From Ktedonobacterales bacterium (GTDB lineage: Bacteria; Chloroflexota; Ktedonobacteria; Ktedonobacterales; DATBGS01): a stretch of DNA of 64,000 bases. Below the pieces are notes generated by a model. It was not told where the DNA came from. It was given only the letters and a program-made list of their open reading frames with translations, and did not search any database. Positions 52,515-61,577 of the stretch are shown here, piece by piece. The stretch is from positions 1 through 64,000 of the forward strand of contig DATBHW010000040.1 of assembly GCA_036557285.1 (NCBI GenBank), in the 5' to 3' direction. Numbering within the stretch: the stretch's first letter is position 1; every line of letters begins with the position of its first letter. A program made the position numbers and the translations under genes.

Positions 52515-53543
52515 GTGCTGCTCTTGGCTCTCCGCAAGTATTCGGTTGATCTTGCCCTCTGCTTTGTTGTGATTATCTGGTCCGTTTCCCCCGCGCTCTT
52601 CAAAATTGCTCTGGAGGAGCTGGACCCGTTTGCCTTTGTCTATGCGCGCTTCCTGCTGATTACTGCGCTGGCGCTGCTGCTGCTCTGGCGACATGGGCGG
52701 CGTGGCGGGCGCGCCTGGCGCTTCGAGCGTCGTGATATACTCCCGCTGGTGGTCTCTGGTCTGACCGGCTATGGCATTTATCAACTCTTCTATTTTGTGG
52801 GATTGAGCCTGACCACTGCATTTGGCTCGATCTTGCTGACGGCAACCGTTCCGCTTTTTTCGGTGATTTTGCTGGCCCTTTTTCGTACCGAACGAGTGAG
52901 TCTGGTACAATGGTCCGGGGTGCTGCTGGCTTTTGCCGGTGTAGCGTTCTTTCTTCTGGCGGCTGGCGGGAACCTTCAGCACGAGGGGGTGGATCGCCAT
53001 GTGACCCCAACCACGATGATTCTTGGCGATCTGTTGACCCTGGTGGCGGCGCTCTCCTTTGCATTCTACGGTATCACTAACAAAAAGCTGGGGACGCGCT
53101 TTTCTCAGGCTGAACTGATGTGCTATACGCTGGTTGTAGGAACGCTGGCATTGGCCCCCGTTGGTGTGCCAGCGTTGTTTCATCAACATTGGTCGCTGGT
53201 AACGTGGCGCTCCTGGGCAGTGGTAGGCTATGGGGTCGTCTTCCCGGTTTATGTCAGTTATTCCATCTGGAACTGGGCTATTATCCGGCGCGGCGTTGGC
53301 TACGTTACGCTGTATAACTATCCTACGCCTGTGCTTGGTGGCGCCGTGGCTTTCTTGCTGCTTGGTGAAGGGTTCTCGGCGGGTCAATTGCTGGGCGCCG
53401 CTGTGGTGTTGGCAGGGCTGCTGCTGGCGCGGCGCGGTATAGCCTCGGAGGCAAAGAAAGAACAGGCGGCTGCCGCCAATGGTCCTTCAGAGAGCCTGGA
53501 GGCTGTGGTAGTGGGCGCGCCTGCCCAGGAGAAGCAGCAGTAG
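52515..53543 (+). CDS. EamA/DMT-family transporter
   Basis: 342 residues; the start GTG 52515 is close to AAAGGAT, and TTG 52524 is an alternative with better spacing. About ten TM segments in two repeats (IIWSVSPALFKIALEELDPF; GDLLTLVAALSFAFYGITNK), with a Gly/Tyr-rich second repeat ending NYPTPVLGGAVAFLLLGEGF. It is a paralogue-type of the DMT protein 2 kb upstream, but only family-level similarity is visible. The cytoplasmic C-terminal tail of about 30 residues is Ala/Glu/Gln-rich. Substrate unknown. Confidence 0.86.
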   Translation: MLLLALRKYSVDLALCFVVIIWSVSPALFKIALEELDPFAFVYARFLLITALALLLLWRHGRRGGRAWRFERRDILPLVVSGLTGYGIYQLFYFVGLSLTTAFGSILLTATVPLFSVILLALFRTERVSLVQWSGVLLAFAGVAFFLLAAGGNLQHEGVDRHVTPTTMILGDLLTLVAALSFAFYGITNKKLGTRFSQAELMCYTLVVGTLALAPVGVPALFHQHWSLVTWRSWAVVGYGVVFPVYVSYSIWNWAIIRRGVGYVTLYNYPTPVLGGAVAFLLLGEGFSAGQLLGAAVVLAGLLLARRGIASEAKKEQAAAANGPSESLEAVVVGAPAQEKQQ

Positions 53544-54995
53544 TTAGGAAGCTGGTTTATTGGCAAGCGCCGACCGGAGCGCAGCCAGCAAAGCCTGATC
53601 CTGCTCTGGCAGGACGGTGCGCGGGTCCAGCAGCAGCCGGTCCCGTAAGATGCGGGCAACAACCGGCGGTTCGCCAGCCCGCAGCCTGGATGCCAGCGCG
53701 TCCAGAGGCGAGCGCGGGTGTTCCTGGCCTTCCGCGCTGTTCCGGCTCTCCTCGCTTTTCGCGCTGTTTGCGTTGATTGCTAGCAGTGCCGTGGGCAGGG
53801 TTTCGTCAGGCAGAGAGCCGCCGCCAATGGTTGACTGGCCTTCCACGACTTCCGCGCGGATGCCCCAGTTACGAAGCTGCGCCATCCACTGGCGAGCGCG
53901 CTGGTCGAGCGTTTCCGGGGTCGCCGCGATCATGCGCCAGATGGGAATGCGCTCTGGCGCTTCATGCCGCTGATAGTGGCGCAGCGTAGTTTCCAGTCCG
54001 GCCAGGGTCAGCTTATCAATGCGAATGGCGCGCATCAGCGGGTGTCTGGCGATACGGCTGATAAGCTCGCGCTTTCCCAGGATGATGCCAGCCTGGGGGC
54101 CGCCGAGCAGCTTATCACCCGAAAAACAGACGATATCGGCTCCGGCGGCAATGCTTTCCTGGGGTGTCGGTTCATGGGCCAGGCCAAAGCGGGCGCTATC
54201 GAGCAGGCAACCGCTTCCCAGGTCTGCCACCGCCAATAAGCCCCGGCTGTGCGCTAACTCTGCCAGCGCCTCCAGCGAGACGGACTCGGTGAAGCCGGTT
54301 ATCAGAAAGTTGCTGGGATGCACCTGGAGCAGCAGAGCGGTTTCTGTGGTGATGGCCGTCTCATAATCGGGCAGGCGCGTGCGATTGGTGGTTCCCACTT
54401 CTACCAGGCGCGCGCCGCTCTGGCGCAGCACGTCGGGGACGCGAAATCCGCCGCCGATCTCTACAAGCTGCCCGCGCGAGATAATCACTTCGCGCCCGAC
54501 GGCCAGGGCGCTGAGGACGACGAGCACGGCTGCGGCGTTGTTGTTCGCCACAAGCGCGTCTTCGGCCCCGGTCAGTTCACAGAGCAGCGCGCGCACATGG
54601 GTATGGCGCGAGCCGCGTTCTCCTTGCCCCAGGTCATACTCAAGATTTGCGTAGCCCAGGGCCACACTTCCTATAGCCTGGAGACTTTCCTGGCTGAGCG
54701 GAGCGCGCCCCAGATTCGTATTGATGATCACGCCGGTAGCGTTTATCACCGGGCGCAGGCTGGGGCGCTGGCGCTGCTGGAACAGCGCGTAGACGCGCGC
54801 TGCAATGTCTGCCAGAGGTGGGCTGGTCTGGCCGGAGCGAATCTGCTCACGAATAGACCAGAGCGTCTCGCGGGCGCACTCCACGAGCAGCGAGTGTGCG
54901 CTGGTGGTAGCGATAGAGGCCAGTTGGCTCTGGCGCAGTAACTCATCGACAGAGGGAAGCTGGCGTAACTGCTGCTGTGTCTCAGATGGTGTCAC
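53544..54995 (-). CDS. selA: L-seryl-tRNA(Sec) selenium transferase
   Basis: 483 residues from GTG 54995. PLP-binding lysine in VCFSGDKLLGGPQAGIILGK; other family blocks are INATGVIINTNLGRAPLSQE, NNAAAVLVVLSALAVGREVI, SRGQLVEIGGGFRVPDVL and EVGTTNRTRL. SelA turns Ser-tRNA(Sec) into Sec-tRNA(Sec), so the genome should hold selB, selC and selD, none of which I find in this window. It is downstream of the putative toxin gene and may share its transcript. An insertion near residues 415-440 (NSAKSEESRNSAEG) is Ser/Glu-rich and not typical. Confidence 0.92.
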   Translation of the reverse strand: MTPSETQQQLRQLPSVDELLRQSQLASIATTSAHSLLVECARETLWSIREQIRSGQTSPPLADIAARVYALFQQRQRPSLRPVINATGVIINTNLGRAPLSQESLQAIGSVALGYANLEYDLGQGERGSRHTHVRALLCELTGAEDALVANNNAAAVLVVLSALAVGREVIISRGQLVEIGGGFRVPDVLRQSGARLVEVGTTNRTRLPDYETAITTETALLLQVHPSNFLITGFTESVSLEALAELAHSRGLLAVADLGSGCLLDSARFGLAHEPTPQESIAAGADIVCFSGDKLLGGPQAGIILGKRELISRIARHPLMRAIRIDKLTLAGLETTLRHYQRHEAPERIPIWRMIAATPETLDQRARQWMAQLRNWGIRAEVVEGQSTIGGGSLPDETLPTALLAINANSAKSEESRNSAEGQEHPRSPLDALASRLRAGEPPVVARILRDRLLLDPRTVLPEQDQALLAALRSALANKPAS

Positions 54996-55037
54996 GCGGA
55001 AGCAACCTCACCCATCATGTGAAGCAATAGGAGACGT

Positions 55038-55475
55038 TCACAGTGAGATGTCTATTTCATGAAAGATGGTAATACCCAGCACATCGGCGACTTTATGCAG
55101 CACGCCTTGCAGATCATCATCACTGAGCTTGCAGATAAAATGTTGATCGGGCAGCGCGGCGCGCAAGACCGGATAGGCCAGTTCGGTCTTAATCAGGCTA
55201 TCGGTATCAAGCTGCGGATAATGGCGTTTTAGCAGCAGGTAGTGATAGGGGCGCAGCTTGCCACGGTAGCTGGTCACGGCCAGCACGTTGACCGCGCCGG
55301 AGTGACGGCAGAACGGCGGACTGGAGATCACCAGCGCCGGGTGCCAATCAAGAATCCGCCGCTCCTCAACACCAGGCGGGAGCGGTGGATACGTGAAATT
55401 GACCCAATACAGTCCACCGAACTCTACCTGATTATGGAAGGTGAGTCCGTCGGGTTCTAAAAAGGGATGTGGCAT
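55038..55475 (-). CDS. Putative PemK/MazF-like toxin
   Basis: 145 residues. The pattern GGLYWVNFTYPPLPPGVEER, HPALVISSPPFCRHSGAVNV, LAVTSYRGKLRPYHYLLLKR and a late TELAYPVLRAALPDQ resembles the PemK/MazF endoribonuclease fold (strand-loop with a basic loop, then an RPA/LP strand). Similarity is at the pattern level and could also be a transcription-related SH3-like protein. It lies 14 bases downstream of the small gene interpreted as antitoxin and 42 bases upstream of selA, same strand. Confidence 0.6.
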   Translation of the reverse strand: MPHPFLEPDGLTFHNQVEFGGLYWVNFTYPPLPPGVEERRILDWHPALVISSPPFCRHSGAVNVLAVTSYRGKLRPYHYLLLKRHYPQLDTDSLIKTELAYPVLRAALPDQHFICKLSDDDLQGVLHKVADVLGITIFHEIDISL

Positions 55476-55489
55476 GGACGAGCTATCGC

Positions 55490-55693
55490 CTACTCCTTGT
55501 AATCTTCGGGATCAAAGATAGCCAGCGTGTTGAGGGTGGCCGCCAACATTGGCTGGCAGGCTCGCACCAGATGCAGGCGCTCTTCACGCTCCTCCGGGTC
55601 TTCGTTGAGCAGTGCTTCGACCACCTCCGCTTCATAGAGCTTGCGCCGTTCCAGCAAAAGGCTTCGGCGATCTGACTGAATGTAAGCGTTCAT
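55490..55693 (-). CDS. Putative antitoxin (67 aa)
   Basis: ATG 55693 is chosen because AAAGGAGGGAATTC gives an ideal ribosome-binding site; the frame is open to 55822, but that start would fall in the promoter. The protein is charged and probably helical: MNAYIQSDRRSLLLERRKLY then EAEVVEALLNEDPEEREERL. The N-terminal part may bind DNA and the acidic remainder the toxin, as in MazE-like partners, but I do not recognise a family. It has its own promoter (TTGATA-17-TATAAT). Confidence 0.55.
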   Translation of the reverse strand: MNAYIQSDRRSLLLERRKLYEAEVVEALLNEDPEEREERLHLVRACQPMLAATLNTLAIFDPEDYKE

Positions 55694-55821
55694 GAATTCC
55701 CTCCTTTGCATCGGACACGAGCGGCTTTCAGGGTTCACCGATCCGTTATCAGTGTGCCAGCGCCTGAAGCCATTCTCTCTGCCCGCCTGCCACGCTGAAC
55801 CAACTTCTCCCATATGCCCCA

Positions 55822-55850
55822 ATTATAGTCGTTGTTCGGGGCGTTATCAA
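55822..55850 (-). promoter_or_regulatory. Promoter of the putative toxin-antitoxin-selA unit
   Basis: Minus strand: TTGATA (55850-55845), 17-base spacer, TATAAT (55827-55822). Strong sigma-70 match. The leader to ATG 55693 is about 125 bases. Confidence 0.8.
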
Positions 55851-55867
55851 GCGCCAGGACACCGCGC

Positions 55868-56236
55868 TCACTTTCGAGCGAGCGCAATGATCTCCACGAG
55901 GATCACGGCCAGCGCAATCAGGATAATGTCTGCCCAGAACCAGGCTCCCAATGCTCTCAGCGCCAGATTTGCGATGATAGCGAGGGCTACCAACGCTCCC
56001 TGGCGGAGCGCGTGTCGCAAGCTGTGCTGCGCATACCATTTCGAGCGTACCAGCTGCCGTCCTAGAAACTGGGCTATTGGGGTGAAGGTTGCCGTCAAGG
56101 CGATGAACAAGAGAAGCAGGAAGAGGAGACGCGGCGCGGCGCCAGCGGGAGATACCAGTTTTCCGAACAGTCCCAGGCCGAGCCAGGCGACCAGCGCCAC
56201 CGCCGCCATGGTCAGTATTGGGTGGCGGATTGTCAT
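55868..56236 (-). CDS. Small integral membrane protein, unknown function
   Basis: 122 residues with about four hydrophobic segments: ILTMAAVALVAWLGLGLF, LLFLLLLFIALTATFTPIAQ, a central basic loop (RQLVRSKWYAQHSLRHALRQ), ALVALAIIANLALRALGAW and ILIALAVILVEIIALARK. No domain recognised. It follows the HerA-like gene by 15 bases on the same strand and may be co-transcribed; it could be an anchor or effector for that system, which is inference. Confidence 0.6.
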   Translation of the reverse strand: MTIRHPILTMAAVALVAWLGLGLFGKLVSPAGAAPRLLFLLLLFIALTATFTPIAQFLGRQLVRSKWYAQHSLRHALRQGALVALAIIANLALRALGAWFWADIILIALAVILVEIIALARK

Positions 56237-56251
56237 CCCGCGTCCTCCTGC

Positions 56252-58018
56252 TTAACTCTTGTAGATGGAGAAAGGCTTGTCATCGGTGTAGAGGATGGCT
56301 GCGTCGCGGCGGCGCGCCTCCTGGGTGCCATCGGAGAAGTGTTTTTGCCAGAGATCAGGCGCGTCTTTGCTCTCACCGCCATGCGGCGTCAGCCTGGAAC
56401 GCACCCGGCACAGCACAGGGGTATTGACCGCGCCGCCTGCCACGATGACTTGCCCTTTGGAGAGCGCAGGCAGGTTGCCGAGCAGATCGCGCCCGACGCC
56501 CTCGATAGCAGTGGCTACACTGTGCTGATCGACCTCGTTGACGATGCGCATGATGCACTGGGTAAGGCACTGGCTGAGGACATCGGCGTCGAGTTTGCCA
56601 GGGCGCTGGCTGATGAGGCCAACCCCAATGCCAAACTTGCGCCCTTCTGACAGGATTTGTTTGAGAATGCCGGTGGTGATGACATCGCCGCCCGCCGGGG
56701 CGAAGTGGTGTGCCTCCTCCAGCAAGAGAAAAACCGGATAGGGCAGGTGCGACTCATCCCCAGCGTGAACTTTGCCGCGCTCGGTATCCATGCGGGCTTT
56801 GTTGAGACGGCGCAGCAGCGTGGCGACGATAACTTGCTGATCGCGGTCATCAATTTCGTTGAGTTGCAGGACGGTGCATTGCCCTGGCCTGAAGATTTCG
56901 CCCAGGTCCAGGTGCTGGAAGTCGTCAAACACGAAGGTGTTTTCCTGCAAGCGGCTGGTGATCTTCCAGCGCAGCGCGCCGATGGTGCTGGAGTTATCTT
57001 GCTCTTCTTCGGCGTCTTCTTTGCCTGCCTCGCTGACGGCGCGCTTCAAGTCTTCAGCCGTCCACGGCTTGCCCTTGCTGCCGCGAGTGACTCTGCCGTA
57101 GGCCCGACCCAGGAGGTAATGCTGCTTTTCGGTGAGGTCTGGTAAGAGGTAACGCAGATCGCCGAGCATGAGCGAGGAGATGCGCACTTTCACCTGATCG
57201 TGTTGGTAGACCTGAACCCTGGCCTGGTAGGCGTTGCGCCCGCTGCCCGCGCGAAACTCTGGAAGGTTAGCGATCTGGTCGAGGGTGTTGTATTCGCCGT
57301 GAGGGTCTACAATCAGCACGCAGGCTTTGTTATTTGGCTGCATCAGTTCTTCGATGATGACGCTGGCAAGATAACTTTTGCCTGAGCCGGTGCTGGCGAT
57401 GATTGCCAGGTGGGTGCTGACCAGTTCTTTGACATCAAGCACAACGGGTACCGCGCCGTCCTGACGGGTGAGCAGCGACCCAATCCGCGCCGCGCCGATG
57501 GCAGCAGGCTGGCGCTTGCTGAGGACGCGGGCGAGCAGCGCGTTATCTGCAAGATAAATGGGACGGCCCGATGGGGGGGGAATCCAGGGATTGACAAAGC
57601 TGCCGAGCGTTTCATCGTAATAGCCCATAATAGCGACGTGTAGCTCGAAGAGTTCGTTGGCGGCGTCATCATAGCCGACCATTGCGGCTACCTGGCTGGG
57701 CGGAATCTCCGGCTCGGCCAGGAAGGTGTCTGGATATAACTGTACCGGCACGCGCTTGAGGATGCGCCCCAGTATCTGGCGCGTGGCGCTGGCGCTGGCG
57801 CTGCTTCCATTTTCGGCATTGCCCAGGGAGAGTTCATAATAGACATACTCACCGTTTTTAAGAGCCTGCTCGCGGTCACGCGAGATAAAAGTGTATTGAT
57901 GAATCTGTTCGCCGGGGCCTTTGGTGATGCCGACGGGCCTTGGCGTTTCCTGAGCATGACTCCCCGCTGCAACAGGCTGCGCGGAGACTGAACGAGAGCC
58001 TTCCAGGCGTTCGGGCAT
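56252..58018 (-). CDS. HerA-type DNA-translocating ATPase
   Basis: 588 residues. The N-terminal HAS-barrel-like part (residues about 30-170) is followed by the ATPase: Walker A in AIIASTGSGKSYLASVIIEE, Walker B in KACVLIVDPHGEYNTL, a second acidic motif in FLLLEEAHHFAPAGGDV and the arginine-finger region SEGRKFGIGVGLISQRPGKL. The pattern fits the HerA/FtsK superfamily, hexameric motors that work with NurA nucleases in archaea and with varied effectors in bacterial defence. No NurA, SIR2 or other nuclease domain is encoded beside it; a HAS-barrel-like protein lies upstream. Confidence 0.88.
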   Translation of the reverse strand: MPERLEGSRSVSAQPVAAGSHAQETPRPVGITKGPGEQIHQYTFISRDREQALKNGEYVYYELSLGNAENGSSASASATRQILGRILKRVPVQLYPDTFLAEPEIPPSQVAAMVGYDDAANELFELHVAIMGYYDETLGSFVNPWIPPPSGRPIYLADNALLARVLSKRQPAAIGAARIGSLLTRQDGAVPVVLDVKELVSTHLAIIASTGSGKSYLASVIIEELMQPNNKACVLIVDPHGEYNTLDQIANLPEFRAGSGRNAYQARVQVYQHDQVKVRISSLMLGDLRYLLPDLTEKQHYLLGRAYGRVTRGSKGKPWTAEDLKRAVSEAGKEDAEEEQDNSSTIGALRWKITSRLQENTFVFDDFQHLDLGEIFRPGQCTVLQLNEIDDRDQQVIVATLLRRLNKARMDTERGKVHAGDESHLPYPVFLLLEEAHHFAPAGGDVITTGILKQILSEGRKFGIGVGLISQRPGKLDADVLSQCLTQCIMRIVNEVDQHSVATAIEGVGRDLLGNLPALSKGQVIVAGGAVNTPVLCRVRSRLTPHGGESKDAPDLWQKHFSDGTQEARRRDAAILYTDDKPFSIYKS

Positions 58019-58033
58019 GGTTTCTTGCCTTCC

Positions 58034-58048
58034 TTAGATGCTATCTAA
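58034..58048. promoter_or_regulatory. Inverted repeat upstream of the HerA gene
   Basis: TTAGATGCTATCTAA: TTAGAT and ATCTAA are exact arms around GCT. Further copies of the pieces follow (GATGCTA at 58049-58055 and GCTAGATAAGATGC at 58061-58074). They sit 16-56 bases upstream of the HerA start codon, a plausible operator. No partner regulator is evident. Confidence 0.5.
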
Positions 58049-58176
58049 GATGCTATGGGTGCTAGATAAGATGCCACATATAATACAGTTTGGGATGCTG
58101 TGCATGCTCCAAACTGATGGAGAGTGGGATCGCTGATTCAGCACTATGGATCAGGGCAGGCGCATCCGGGGACGGC

Positions 58177-58881
58177 TTATCCCGTCGTCTCTACTTTCAG
58201 CTTCCAGGCAAAGTTGCTCTTGACAATATTCAGCAGGGCGCGGTTTTGCGGGAAAAGCTGCTCAAGCTGCTCGACAATGCGCAGCGTAACCTGGGGCAGC
58301 AGGCTGTTGCGCTGCGCGATCAGATGGGGCAGATAGCCCATATGCAGATAGGGTTCGGCGCCGCCAGGCTCGCCCCCATCGGCGAAGAAATGGAAGGCGC
58401 GAATCTGCCCAGCTTCGATAGTCTCGACCTCGCAGCCCAATTCAAGCGCCACCGGGGGTACGCCGTGAGTAACACGCCAGTGTGCGGAGGCATGATCTCT
58501 GCGCTCCATCAAGCCCAGGACGCTGAAATAGACGAGCATGGCCCGCTCGGAAAGGTAATCGGGCGAGAAGATTTCGATCTGCTCGGCGTTGGAGAGGCGT
58601 GGCCCCAACGTTCCGAAGGCTGGATTGAGCAAAATGGTATCGTAGATGATGCCGATGGCCCATATTTCGCCCGCCTGTTCGGTTGAACGATTTCCTCCAG
58701 CGGCGCGACCATTTGCGCCTGCTGCCTGCGTGGCCGCTGACCCATTGCGCACCGCCGCGCGCACAAACTGCCCAAAGGCGCAATCGGTGGGACCAGGCTG
58801 GACCTCCACTTCCCCCGCGCTGTAGACCTGGCAGGCATAGGTGATATGTGAGTCCGACTTGACGACTTTGCCGATAATCAC
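58177..58881 (-). CDS. HAS-barrel-like protein partnering HerA
   Basis: 234 residues from GTG 58881, with AGGAGGCGGGCC as ribosome-binding site (longer open frame discarded). Early residues GKVVKSDSHITYACQVYSAG, EVEVQPGPTDCAFGQFVRAA and later GEIWAIGIIYDTILLNPAFG resemble the barrel domain that precedes the HerA motor. The middle is Ala/Gly/Asn-rich and low-complexity; the end (LPQVTLRIVEQLEQLFPQNR) is helical. It lacks an ATPase core. It is encoded just upstream of HerA on the same strand. Homology is suggested by pattern only. Confidence 0.6.
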   Translation of the reverse strand: MIIGKVVKSDSHITYACQVYSAGEVEVQPGPTDCAFGQFVRAAVRNGSAATQAAGANGRAAGGNRSTEQAGEIWAIGIIYDTILLNPAFGTLGPRLSNAEQIEIFSPDYLSERAMLVYFSVLGLMERRDHASAHWRVTHGVPPVALELGCEVETIEAGQIRAFHFFADGGEPGGAEPYLHMGYLPHLIAQRNSLLPQVTLRIVEQLEQLFPQNRALLNIVKSNFAWKLKVETTG

Positions 58882-59011
58882 GGCCCGCCTCCTCCTTCTG
58901 ACTCCGGCTGATAGGCGCAATTCCTTTGTTTGCTATTATATCATGTTGCTTTGCTTGATCTGGTTTCTCAAGAGTCCTGTAAGAAGCCCTCGCTTGCAGG
59001 CGGTAAACCCA

Positions 59012-59040
59012 TTGCCTCTTCTGGCTGCATTTGTTACAAT
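59012..59040 (+). promoter_or_regulatory. Promoter of parA-parB
   Basis: TTGCCT (59012-59017), 17-base spacer, TACAAT (59035-59040), about 145 bases before the parA start. Another TTGC-type -35. Confidence 0.7.
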
Positions 59041-59184
59041 GGGGCTGGTAATGGTCCAGTCAGCGTCGCTAAAAGAGAAGCGGCTTGCCATCTCTTCCAT
59101 TCTCCCGTATTATGGAAGGAGAGAGGTAAACTACCGGACCATCAGGCGCCTGCGGACTGCTCTGCGAAGGGGACGGGATCTGCA

Positions 59185-59949
59185 ATGTCACGAGTGTATG
59201 CGATTGTGAACCAAAAAGGCGGGGTCGGCAAGACGACTACCGCCATTAATCTGGCTACCTATCTGGCTGAGGCTGGTCGGCGCGTCTTGCTGGTGGACAT
59301 TGATCCACAGTCCAGCACGACCAGCGGTATCGGCGCGGGCAAGAACCGCGAGACGGCTTCGATCTATGAGGTGTTGGTAAAGCAGGATGTGTCGCTGAAT
59401 GATGTGGTCGTCAACACTGCACGGCCAGCCCTGCGCCTGGCCCCCAGTACGCAAGACCTGGCGGCGGCTGAGATCGAACTGGTTGATCTGCCGGAGCGCG
59501 AGTATCGTTTGCGCACGGCGCTGGAAAGCGCCCGCAAGCACCATGATTATGTCTTGATTGATTGCCCCCCTTCGCTTGGCCTGCTGACCGTTAACGCGCT
59601 GGTTGCAGCCGATGGCGTGGTGATTCCCTTGCAATGCGAGTATCTGGCCCTGGAGGGGCTAAGCCAGTTGTTGAATACGGTCAAACGGGTGCGTGCCAAG
59701 CTCAACCCCAATCTCTATATTGCTGGCGTGGTCTTGACGATGTACGACGCGCGAACGAAACTGGCCGGAGAGGTAGTTCGGGAAGTTCGCTCGCATTTTC
59801 CCAAAGAGGTCTTCCAGACGATCATTACTCGGAATGTCCGGCTCAGTGAGGCGCCAAGCTATGGTCAGTCTATTCTGGATTATGATCCAACCTCGCCAGG
59901 GGCGCTGGCGTATCGCGCTCTGGCCGAGGAGGTGATGAGTCGTGGCTAA
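59185..59949 (+). CDS. parA: Chromosome-partitioning ATPase ParA (Soj)
   Basis: 254 residues from ATG 59185 (MSRVYAIVNQKGGVGKTTTA). The deviant Walker A KGGVGKTT, then VLLVDIDPQSSTTSGIG and the switch II region YVLIDCPPSLGLLTVNALVA are typical of chromosomal ParA. The upstream open frame is longer but covers the promoter. parB overlaps its end by 8 bases. ParA-ADP/ATP cycling moves ParB-parS complexes; no parS-like palindrome (a GTTTCACGTGAAAC type) was found in this window. Confidence 0.95.
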   Translation: MSRVYAIVNQKGGVGKTTTAINLATYLAEAGRRVLLVDIDPQSSTTSGIGAGKNRETASIYEVLVKQDVSLNDVVVNTARPALRLAPSTQDLAAAEIELVDLPEREYRLRTALESARKHHDYVLIDCPPSLGLLTVNALVAADGVVIPLQCEYLALEGLSQLLNTVKRVRAKLNPNLYIAGVVLTMYDARTKLAGEVVREVRSHFPKEVFQTIITRNVRLSEAPSYGQSILDYDPTSPGALAYRALAEEVMSRG

Positions 59950-60913
59950 GCCTCGCTTTGGATTGGGACGCGGCCTCGATGCGCTGATTCCTGGGGCGAG
60001 CGTTGATTCTGAGTTGTCCATTCCACCCACGCCGATCCCCCAGGCGGCCCCGTTGGAAGCGCCGATTGACTCCATTCGGCCCAATCCATCCCAGCCGCGC
60101 GGCTTGATCGTACCAGATGAAGCCCTTGAGGAGCTGGCTGCTTCCATCAGAGAGCATGGGGTGATTCAACCGCTGGTGGTGACTGAGCTTTCGCCAGATG
60201 AACACTTTCCGCAGCGAGGCGCCGAGGAGGTTATTCGCTATCAATTGATCGCCGGTGAGCGCCGCTGGCGGGCGGCCAGGCTGGCTGGCTTGACGAAGAT
60301 ACCAGTCATTATCAGGGAAGCCACGCCCCAGCAAATGCTGGAACTGGCGCTGATCGAAAATATCCAGCGCGCTGATCTGAACCCTATCGAAGAGGCGCTG
60401 GCCTATCAAACACTGGTGGATGACTATGGACTGACCCAGGATGAGGTGGGAAAGCAGGTTGGCAAGAGCCGCGAAGCCATCGCTAACGCGATCAGGCTGC
60501 TTGGTTTGCCGGTTGCGGCTCGCCAGAAGTTGGCAACCCGCAGCCAGGAGTTTACAGCGGGCCACGCGCGAGCGGTGCTGCGCATTGAAAACGAAGACGC
60601 CCAGCGGCACGCCATTCAACAAATTGTGGCGCAAGGAATGAGCGTCCGTGAGGCTGAAGACCTGGCGCGGCGGCTGATCGAGGTATCTGTCCAGCATCAG
60701 CCGCAGCCCCAGCCGCAGGCTCAGCCGCAGGCCAATGAAGAGTATTTTAATCTGACCCGCACGCTGGAGACAGAGTTTATCCGCGCGCTGGCCCTCAAGG
60801 TGCAACTCAGGCGCAACGCAAAGGATAGGGGATCGCTGACAATTTTTTTCAATAATGAGGAAGAACTTCAGAAACTCTACGAGATACTGGTTGCTCGTCA
60901 GGATGCGCACTAA
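59942..60913 (+). CDS. parB: Chromosome-partitioning protein ParB (Spo0J-like)
   Basis: 323 residues from GTG 59942. The N-terminal RFGLGRGLDALIP, the CTPase/DNA-binding block LIAGERRWRAARLAGLTKIP and LELALIENIQRADLNPIEEA, and the HTH in GLTQDEVGKQVGKSREAIAN then AIRLLGLP identify ParB. A Gln/Pro linker (HQPQPQPQAQPQAN) and a C-terminal dimerisation domain follow. A strong bidirectional terminator ends the unit. Confidence 0.95.
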   Translation: MAKPRFGLGRGLDALIPGASVDSELSIPPTPIPQAAPLEAPIDSIRPNPSQPRGLIVPDEALEELAASIREHGVIQPLVVTELSPDEHFPQRGAEEVIRYQLIAGERRWRAARLAGLTKIPVIIREATPQQMLELALIENIQRADLNPIEEALAYQTLVDDYGLTQDEVGKQVGKSREAIANAIRLLGLPVAARQKLATRSQEFTAGHARAVLRIENEDAQRHAIQQIVAQGMSVREAEDLARRLIEVSVQHQPQPQPQAQPQANEEYFNLTRTLETEFIRALALKVQLRRNAKDRGSLTIFFNNEEELQKLYEILVARQDAH

Positions 60914-60929
60914 GAGAAAACAGCAAAGA

Positions 60930-60964
60930 GCGGAGCGGGCGCGGAAAAAATGCGCCCGCTCCGC
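60930..60964. terminator. Intrinsic terminator after parB
   Basis: GCGGAGCGGGCGC (60930-60942) pairs perfectly with GCGCCCGCTCCGC (60952-60964) around a 9-base, A-rich loop, followed by TTTGTC. Serves parB, and may also act on the convergent cyclophilin gene. Confidence 0.9.
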
Positions 60965-61003
60965 TTTGTCCTGACCAGGCAGCGCCCGAACCGATCCCGC
61001 GAA

Positions 61004-61516
<513 letters not shown>

Positions 61517-61577
61517 ACCTACCTCGTTTCTGCTTCAATACTCTGTACAATCAACCATATGATGGTTCTATGGCCTG

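Noticed and set aside
59000-61000. parS centromere site near parAB
   Set aside because: I looked for a GTTTCACGTGAAAC-like 14-16 bp palindrome around parA and parB and saw none.
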